DNA of 64,000 bases. Origin: Anaerolineae bacterium. Its GTDB lineage: Bacteria > Chloroflexota > Anaerolineae > Aggregatilineales > Phototrophicaceae. Of the stretch, positions 58,860 through 64,000 are shown one piece after another; positions within the stretch are counted from its first letter, which is position 1, and every line of letters starts with the position of its first letter. Under the pieces are notes generated by a model, which saw only the letters and a list, made by a program, of their open reading frames with translations, did no database searches and was not told where the DNA came from. The stretch lies in contig JALHNB010000021.1 of the NCBI GenBank assembly GCA_022843745.1, positions 1-64,000 on the forward strand, given 5' to 3'. Both the position numbers and the translations under genes were made by a program.

Positions 58860-60617
58860 TCACCGATCAATCTCACTCACGACTCCGCCTTGCTCCGCCA
58901 GCGCTGCCCGAACATCATCCGGCGGAATTTTCAGCAGGATGACCAGCCGTTCTGCCAATCGCCGGAAAACAGGTGCGGCGACCTGGCTGCCCCAATAACC
59001 GGAAGGGCGATCCAGTTTAATCAGAATGCTGACCTGCGGGTCGTCGGCGGGCAAAAACCCGATAAATGACACAATCGAAACGCCCGGCTCATAGCCGACA
59101 GGCGATGGAATTTCGGCAGTACCCGTTTTCCCAGCAATCGTATAGCCGGGGACGGAGGCATTACCGTCGAGTCCGTCGCGTACCACTGCAACCATCATGT
59201 TCGTCACGATTTCGGCAGTTTCGGCGGAGATCGGACGGCCTAATGCCGAAGGCTGCGACGTTTGCACAATATCGCCATCAATAATCTGGCGGACAACATG
59301 CGGCTGCATCATTAATCCATCATTGGCGATGGCGGATACAGCAGTCAGCATTTGCAGCGGCGTTACAGCAACACCTTGACCGTAGCTGTTCGCGCCCAGG
59401 TTGCTTTCACTCCAGTTTTCGTCACCCGGCACATACATCGTGCCAGCGGCCTCGCCTTGCAGGTCAATGCCTGTAGGCCGCCCGATGCCGAACGCCCGGA
59501 ACATGCTGTAAAAATCGCTCGGCCCCATTCTCAGGCTGACCGTCGCCGCGCCAACATTCAATGACTGCACCAGAATTTGCGTCATATCGACGACACCATG
59601 CGCCTGCCGATCCCAATTTTCAATCGTTCGCCCACCGATTTCGATGCTCCCCTGGTCAACATAGGTATCCTGCGGGGTGATCGTGCCTTTTTCCAGCGCG
59701 GAAGCAATCGTCAATACTTTCATGACCGACCCAGGCTCATACTGCTGGCTGATGGCTGGGTTAATCAGCAGTGAGGCATCATCGACCTCAAAATAGGTGT
59801 TCGGGTCAAACGATGGGTAACTTGCCATCGCCAGAATATCGCCGTTACGCGGATTCATGATGAGGATTGTGCCGCTTCGGGAACCAGATTCGGCAATCGC
59901 CGTCTGAAGCTCACTTTCAGCCAGGAATTGCATGTCGCGGTCAATTGTCAGCACAATATTGCCGCCGTGATCTTCTTCACGATCTACCGGCAGATCAAAT
60001 GGGATGTTGCTAACCTGCTCGTCCCGTTCGCGCCCCGCTAACTGTTCCTGATAAAACCCTTCGACACCGTAATACCCCTCTAAATCGCCCCCGACAAACC
60101 CCACGACTTGGGCGGCGAGCGTGCCTTGAGGATAGCTTCGTCGCGCGATAGGTTCGATATTGATACCGGGTATATCTTTTTTCAGTTCGGCAACCTGATG
60201 TCCGATTTCGGCGCTCACACGCGCTGCCAGCAGCACATATGGCTCATTCGTGCTGAGTTTTTCGAAGGTGTCCAGTTCGTCCAGGTTCAACAGAGCGGCT
60301 AATTGTGTCGCGACCTGACGTGGGTCGGAAACCAGATTGGGGCTGATCCCCACGCGATATTCCAACGTGTTGACCGCCAACGCTTGCAGTCCCCGGTCAT
60401 AAATCGTCCCCCGCGCGGCTGCCAGCCGGAGAGTCTGGCTGTAGCCAGAGTTTCGCAAGCCTTCCAGATAATTGATCACTTCGGGTGCCCATTGATACTG
60501 AAATTGAAACGATACCATCCGTCCGAGCAAAAAAATACTGACGATCAACAGCCCAAAGATCACTACTGGTAATCGCCGTTTGAACATTTCCTCTTGTATT
60601 TGTTGTTGCTGCTGCAT
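58860..60617 (-). CDS. ftsI: Penicillin-binding protein 2/3 type transpeptidase FtsI
   Basis: 585 residues. One membrane helix (about 14-33), the dimerisation domain (RGTIYDRGLQALAVN), and the transpeptidase with catalytic S297-x2-K300 (EPGSVMKVL), S352-x-N354 (VQSLNVGA) and K497-T-G (AGKTGTAEI). No PASTA domain is seen at the C-terminus. A Gln-rich start (MQQQQQ) precedes an alternative start at 60587. Its ATG overlaps the stop of ftsL by one base. It cross-links septal peptidoglycan. Confidence 0.95.
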   Translation of the reverse strand: MQQQQQIQEEMFKRRLPVVIFGLLIVSIFLLGRMVSFQFQYQWAPEVINYLEGLRNSGYSQTLRLAAARGTIYDRGLQALAVNTLEYRVGISPNLVSDPRQVATQLAALLNLDELDTFEKLSTNEPYVLLAARVSAEIGHQVAELKKDIPGINIEPIARRSYPQGTLAAQVVGFVGGDLEGYYGVEGFYQEQLAGRERDEQVSNIPFDLPVDREEDHGGNIVLTIDRDMQFLAESELQTAIAESGSRSGTILIMNPRNGDILAMASYPSFDPNTYFEVDDASLLINPAISQQYEPGSVMKVLTIASALEKGTITPQDTYVDQGSIEIGGRTIENWDRQAHGVVDMTQILVQSLNVGAATVSLRMGPSDFYSMFRAFGIGRPTGIDLQGEAAGTMYVPGDENWSESNLGANSYGQGVAVTPLQMLTAVSAIANDGLMMQPHVVRQIIDGDIVQTSQPSALGRPISAETAEIVTNMMVAVVRDGLDGNASVPGYTIAGKTGTAEIPSPVGYEPGVSIVSFIGFLPADDPQVSILIKLDRPSGYWGSQVAAPVFRRLAERLVILLKIPPDDVRAALAEQGGVVSEIDR

Positions 60618-61093
60618 CAGGGTTGTCCCTCGGAACTAGTGGGCTGCTGGCTGGTGAAAGCATCCCACTGCTGCTGTAACCAGCCCAGGAATGTTTCGTC
60701 ATAAACAGGTACGTCGGCTTCCGGTTGCTGGATCACAATCGCAGGACGTTCATCGCGGTCTGGGTTATAGCCGAGAACAGGCAGATATTCGATAGAGCCG
60801 ACAGTCGCATCGACAAAACCCAGTTCACGCGCTCGATCACGCAGTCGTGGGACACTTTGCAACCGGGCAATCTCGCCGCGAATTTGCTCATTGGATTGTT
60901 CGAGCTGGTTGCGCTGGAGGATCAGGTCTTCCAATTGGCGGCCTGTGGTCGAAACGTTGGCAGCCTGCGCCAGATACAGCGCACCGATGATGATCGCTAC
61001 AAAAAAACTGAGTGTCACCAGGGCGATAGCCTGCCGTTGGGTACGCCAGGGTCGCCGTTTAAATGTATGTTCAAACCAGTTTGTGAGGGCCAT
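60617..61093 (-). CDS. ftsL: FtsL/DivIC-like septum protein
   Basis: 158 residues. A short basic cytoplasmic start, one membrane helix (about 22-43) and a leucine-zipper-like coiled coil (about 45-85, RQLEDLILQRNQLEQSNEQI) followed by the LRDRARELGFVDATVG motif of the DivIC/FtsL family. It stabilises FtsW-FtsI. Placement between rsmH and ftsI with one-base overlaps on both sides is typical of ftsL. DivIC versus FtsL cannot be separated by sequence alone. Confidence 0.88.
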   Translation of the reverse strand: MALTNWFEHTFKRRPWRTQRQAIALVTLSFFVAIIIGALYLAQAANVSTTGRQLEDLILQRNQLEQSNEQIRGEIARLQSVPRLRDRARELGFVDATVGSIEYLPVLGYNPDRDERPAIVIQQPEADVPVYDETFLGWLQQQWDAFTSQQPTSSEGQP

Positions 61094-62004
61094 TAATCAA
61101 GCTTCTCCACCACCCGTAATTTTGCGCTGCGGCTGCGGGCATTATCAGCGATCTCACGATCTGTTGCGATAATCGGTTTCTTGTTGACCAGCCGCACGCT
61201 GGCTTTATGTCCACACACACATATTGGCACTTTTGGCGGACAAATGCAATCGGTGCTGGCGAGTTTGAACGCTTGTTTGACGATTCGGTCTTCCAGGCTG
61301 TGGAAGCTAATTACCGCCAGCCGTCCTCCGGGGCGCAGCAAATCAATTGCCAGTGGCAGGGCGTTCCCAACGGTGCTGAGTTCATCGTTGGTCGCGATTC
61401 GCAGCGCCTGGAAAACGCGCGTCGCCGGATGAATTTTATCTTCTCTGCGGCGCGGTGCGGCCTGTTCGATCACCGTCGCTAATTGGCGCGTGGTTTCCAA
61501 TGGGCGGGCGCGGACAATAGCCTGTGCGATCCGGCGGCTTTGCGCTTCTTCACCATATTCGAAAAATAACCGTGCGAGTTCGCGCTCATCCGTGTAGTTG
61601 ATGACTTCAGCGGCAGTTGCACGAGTGCCATTCGAGTCAAAGCGCATGTCCAGCGGCCCATCGTGCATAAACGCAAAACCACGCTCTGGTCGATCAAGCT
61701 GCATGGACGACAGTCCAAGATCAAGCAAAATGCCGTCCACGTTATCCCAGCCGATCCGCTGCGCTTCCTTCGTCATGTCGGCATAGCTGGCGTGAACCAG
61801 ATGCGCACGTTCGCCGTAATCAGTCAGTTTTTCACGGGCAATTTCCAGCGCCATCAGGTCAAGGTCTAGGCCAAGAACCTCGCTCACGCCAGCATCAAGC
61901 AGCGCTTTTGTGTGGCCGCCCGCGCCCAGCGTGCCGTCAATGACGCGAGTCGCCGGAAGCAGTGCCTCCAGCACAGGTTGAAGTAAAACAGGAATGTGCG
62001 ACAT
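61093..62004 (-). CDS. rsmH: 16S rRNA (cytosine-1402-N4) methyltransferase RsmH
   Basis: 303 residues. The SAM motif IDGTLGAGGHTKALLDAG (about 18-35), then GILLDLGLSSMQLDRPERGF (about 88) and LAVISFHSLEDRIVKQAF (about 228) are complete. A CICPPKVPICVCG cysteine-rich loop near 260 and the ending RSRSAKLRVVEKLD are standard. It methylates C1402 of 16S rRNA. TAATG overlap couples it to ftsL. Confidence 0.97.
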   Translation of the reverse strand: MSHIPVLLQPVLEALLPATRVIDGTLGAGGHTKALLDAGVSEVLGLDLDLMALEIAREKLTDYGERAHLVHASYADMTKEAQRIGWDNVDGILLDLGLSSMQLDRPERGFAFMHDGPLDMRFDSNGTRATAAEVINYTDERELARLFFEYGEEAQSRRIAQAIVRARPLETTRQLATVIEQAAPRRREDKIHPATRVFQALRIATNDELSTVGNALPLAIDLLRPGGRLAVISFHSLEDRIVKQAFKLASTDCICPPKVPICVCGHKASVRLVNKKPIIATDREIADNARSRSAKLRVVEKLD

Positions 62005-62007
62005 GGT

Positions 62008-62436
62008 TTAGATACCGAGTTCGAGTATGTGCTTGGCTTCCGCCAGCGCGTGAGGGACACCTTCCAGCGTTCGCCGCCAGCTTGATGGCTCCCAGATTTC
62101 GAGAAAGGTTTCCATGCCAGCGATCAGTACGTCACCGTCCAGTGAGGCGTAATCGCGCAAATAGCCGGGGATGAGCATTCGCCCTTGCCGATCCAGCGAA
62201 AATTCAACTGCGCCCGAAAACAGCAGTCGTCGCAGCGCTCGCGCGGTAGGGTGAGTAATAGGCATTTGATTGAGTCGTTCGGAGACATTCTGCCACGCAT
62301 CCTGCGGATAGATGACCAGATTGCGATCCAGCCCTCGCGTAAGGATTGCGCCTTGAGATAGCTGCGGGCGATAGCGGGCGGGGATAATGAGTCGGCCTTT
62401 TTCATCGAGATGATGTGAGAATTCGCCCCAGAACAT
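62008..62436 (-). CDS. mraZ: MraZ, transcriptional regulator of the dcw cluster
   Basis: 142 residues from the ATG at 62436, chosen because the family starts MFxGEFxHxLDxKGRL; here MFWGEFSHHLDEKGRLIIP. The second SpoVT/AbrB-like repeat is VEFSLDRQGRMLIPGYL. MraZ binds TGGG repeats in front of its own operon; the region 62437-62551 has GTGTGGGATT and TGCGGGATAA on the minus strand, which may be such sites. It is the first gene of the dcw run. Confidence 0.95.
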   Translation of the reverse strand: MFWGEFSHHLDEKGRLIIPARYRPQLSQGAILTRGLDRNLVIYPQDAWQNVSERLNQMPITHPTARALRRLLFSGAVEFSLDRQGRMLIPGYLRDYASLDGDVLIAGMETFLEIWEPSSWRRTLEGVPHALAEAKHILELGI

Positions 62437-62551
62437 GCGTTGTAACCCCACGCTCTTGCCAATCAACTATTGGGGGATTATACCACATTATCCCGCAAGA
62501 GGCGTTTAAGAATCCCACACATTCTGGGACGGTTTTTTAACGTTTGATTAG
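62437..62551 (-). promoter_or_regulatory. Putative dcw promoter and MraZ-binding region
   Basis: On the minus strand a TATAAT (62482-62477) lies about 40 bases before the mraZ ATG with no good -35 box at 17 bases. Upstream, TGTGGGATT, TGCGGGATAA and, nearer the gene, GTGGGGTT resemble TGGG-type MraZ sites, but spacing is irregular. Confidence 0.35.
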
Positions 62552-62854
62552 CTAGTCGAAAATGTCGAACATATCGCCGAGGAACGATTTCCGCTTACGT
62601 TTTTGTGGATAACGATTATCACCACGATGGTCATCGTCATCGTCATAGTAATATTCATCGTTTGTTGGTCGTGCAGCATCGTTCGTTGGTCGTTCAGCTT
62701 GTGGCCGCGCTTCTACCGAGGTCGAGCGTTCGATAATTTTGTCAAGCTCACCGCGATCCAGCCATACTCCGCGACATTGTGGGCAATAATCAATCTCAAT
62801 GCCCTGGCGATCCGACATTTTGAGTTCAACATTCTTGCAAACTGGACAATACAT
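62552..62854 (-). CDS. TFIIB-type zinc-finger protein (zf-TFIIB)
   Basis: 100 residues from the ATG at 62854 (AGAGGA upstream; a GTG two codons earlier is also possible). Two CxxC pairs, C3/C6 (MYCPVCKN) and C24/C27 (DYCPQCRG), with GVWLDRGELDKIIERS after, match the zf-TFIIB family. The rest is low-complexity and acidic (YYDDDDDHRGDN) with a basic end (PQKRKRKSFLGDMFDIFD). Function unknown, perhaps RNA or protein binding. It is upstream of mraZ on the same strand. Confidence 0.85.
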   Translation of the reverse strand: MYCPVCKNVELKMSDRQGIEIDYCPQCRGVWLDRGELDKIIERSTSVEARPQAERPTNDAARPTNDEYYYDDDDDHRGDNRYPQKRKRKSFLGDMFDIFD

Positions 62855-63044
62855 ATTCACATTTCCTCTGAATTTATGGACTTGAAACTAATCGCCCTCA
62901 ATTTACAGGATGTAGATAAATAGCATGTGAGTCCGGCGGCGCGTAAAACCCCCAATAACAGGGGATTGTCAATTTCTTGTGTAAATTTGAGCGACTTTGT
63001 TCACTAAATGTCTGTTTTTGAATATTGCCAGTTAAAATTTCAGT

Positions 63045-63779
63045 ATGAATATCAATCAACATTCCCCAACCTGGATGCGCGCCGATCACCCGATTGTGCA
63101 GCGTTATCTGCGTCAGCCCTTGCTCATGCGCTTTAATTTGTTGATCCTTTGCGTTGTGGTTGGGCTTTTTCTCCTGTTCGGCGGTTTAAGCCTGCCGATG
63201 CTCTATTTTTTGTTTTCACTCGTGGTTTTACTTCAGGTTGCATTGGCGACAGCCGACAAAGTGTATGCCGAACGCGCCGGGTCAACCTGGGACTTGGTAC
63301 GCACCGCACCCTTCACGACAACAGAGGTTCTCTTAAGCCTCTGGATCGCGAGTATCCGCCAGCTTAGTCGTACCTGGGTGATGCTTTTTTATCGTCTGCT
63401 TCAGGGAATTTTGGTGATTGGGATGTTGGTCTTTGGGCTAACGTATGCCGAAATTCCCGGTCAATCGTGGTTTCTGTTATTGATCTGTGGCACGTTCGTG
63501 ATTATCGCCCAGCCGTTCGCTGAGATGTACTACAGCGGTATGGTCGGGCTTCTCTGCGCCAGCCTTACTCAGGATCGCCTGAATGCCCATACTTTCACTG
63601 TTGGTGCGGTGTTGGCTTACTGGTTATCGTGGATCGCGCTCGTTTTGTTCATGATGATGCGCAATCTGAATCGACTTCTCTTTGCGCATATCGCGGCAGC
63701 GATGTTAATCCCCTTGATGCTGCCGCTGATACTTGGCTACGCCGCTTTTCAATTTGCCAGGACGCTCATGGTCGATTAG
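63045..63779 (+). CDS. Multi-pass membrane protein of unknown function (ABC-2 permease-like)
   Basis: 244 residues with about six membrane helices, first near LLILCVVVGLFLLFGGL. The loop GSTWDLVRTAPFTTTEVLLSLWIAS is like the coupling segment of ABC-2 type permeases. No ATPase gene is adjacent. The ribosome binding site is unclear. It diverges from the zinc-finger gene. The family is not identified. Confidence 0.6.
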   Translation: MNINQHSPTWMRADHPIVQRYLRQPLLMRFNLLILCVVVGLFLLFGGLSLPMLYFLFSLVVLLQVALATADKVYAERAGSTWDLVRTAPFTTTEVLLSLWIASIRQLSRTWVMLFYRLLQGILVIGMLVFGLTYAEIPGQSWFLLLICGTFVIIAQPFAEMYYSGMVGLLCASLTQDRLNAHTFTVGAVLAYWLSWIALVLFMMMRNLNRLLFAHIAAAMLIPLMLPLILGYAAFQFARTLMVD

Positions 63780-63858
63780 CTTTTTCTAACCCCTTTTGCC
63801 GTTTCCTGTCCGTTTCCTGTCCGAAAACTACACAGTTGCACCCTCTGACTCTGAGATG

Positions 63859-63881
63859 CTGATCGCATCGTTCGCGATCAG
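63859..63881. repeat. Perfect 8-bp inverted repeat before the small ORF
   Basis: CTGATCGC (63859-63866) and GCGATCAG (63874-63881) enclose a 7-base loop, ending 6 bases before the AAGGAG ribosome binding site of the small ORF. It could be a protein operator or an mRNA hairpin that gates translation. Confidence 0.6.
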
Positions 63882-63898
63882 TTTCAAGGAGTTCGGCG

Positions 63899-63949
63899 AT
63901 GCAGTACTTTGACCCGCAACCACCTATCATTGGCCCTGGCCCGCGATAG
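63899..63949 (+). CDS. 16-residue small ORF (MQYFDPQPPIIGPGPR)
   Basis: ATG at 63899 is preceded by AAGGAG at an ideal distance and the frame ends in TAG at 63949. The product is rich in Pro (5 of 16) and Gly, with no long hydrophobic part. A strong terminator starts 16 bases after the stop. This is the layout of a stand-alone small protein or leader peptide with an own transcript. I do not recognise it. Confidence 0.55.
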   Translation: MQYFDPQPPIIGPGPR

Positions 63950-63964
63950 TTGGCTCATATGTAT

Positions 63965-63999
63965 AACACCTGGCCTATCTTCGTGGTAGGCCAGGTGTT
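63965..63999 (+). terminator. Strong intrinsic terminator at the right edge
   Basis: AACACCTGGCCTA (63965-63977) and TAGGCCAGGTGTT (63987-63999) form a perfect 13-bp stem with a 9-base loop and a T-run at the window edge. It ends the transcript of the small ORF. Confidence 0.85.
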
Positions 64000-64000
64000 T

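Overview
The window looks like chromosomal DNA from a bacterium of the phylum Chloroflexota, probably Anaerolineae-like. This is an inference from gene content and style: GC near 50-55%, a B12-dependent class II ribonucleotide reductase, a division/cell-wall cluster without murE and murF, Uma2-type nuclease genes, many small palindromic repeats with a GTAGGGGCG head, and long same-strand runs of sugar-catabolic genes. No rRNA or tRNA gene and no CRISPR array was seen.

Layout. (1) 1-675: the tail of a beta-propeller protein. (2) 885-13855, minus strand: one long catabolic operon. In transcription order it holds a zinc alcohol dehydrogenase, a Gfo/Idh/MocA oxidoreductase, a carbohydrate ABC importer (binding protein and two permeases, no ATPase), two phytanoyl-CoA-dioxygenase-like Fe(II)/2-oxoglutarate enzymes, an SDR, a mutarotase-like protein, two more SDRs with an enolase-superfamily dehydratase, and a GntR/FCD repressor. 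A sigma70 promoter with an FCD-type operator sits in front. (3) 14071-18736: a GNAT acetyltransferase diverges from a SAM-I riboswitch that controls a DinB-nucleoside phosphorylase fusion. A cNMP-DUF1003 membrane protein, an unknown protein and an AT-rich TIR-domain gene follow. (4) 18804-24846: methionine synthase MetH, a small membrane protein, and a fused homocysteine methyltransferase/methylene-THF reductase. The SAM riboswitch upstream and these genes make a one-carbon/methionine neighbourhood. (5) 24930-36217: a glycosyltransferase; a GH38-like hydrolase with QueF and a dehydrogenase; a 2-oxoacid dehydrogenase operon (RhaM-like protein, E2, E1-alpha, E1-beta) with a trailing Uma2 gene; a divergent GntR regulator and an aspartase/fumarase-superfamily lyase. 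(6) 36236-38094: an AT-rich accessory patch with a DUF4238 gene and a 54-residue zinc-ribbon gene lying between perfect 24-bp inverted repeats. (7) 38095-42407: nrdJ, interrupted by a 386-residue homing-endonuclease intein, and its regulator nrdR. (8) 42733-45180: a YfhO-like membrane protein. (9) 45317-62436, minus strand: the dcw cluster mraZ-rsmH-ftsL-ftsI-mraY-murD-ftsW-[broken HEPN/AbiU2 gene]-murG-cvpA-like-murC-murB-ftsQ-ftsA-[Uma2]-ftsZ. (10) 62552-64000: a zinc-finger protein, a membrane protein, and a 16-residue small ORF with a strong ribosome binding site, enclosed by a hairpin and a strong terminator.

The points most worth a second look are the SAM-I-controlled fusion gene, the inverted-repeat zinc-ribbon cassette, the intein ending in Asp rather than Asn, the nonsense-split HEPN gene inside the dcw cluster, the small ORF at the right edge, and the dioxygenase-rich sugar operon. 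Functions come from motifs read by eye; no database search was run.
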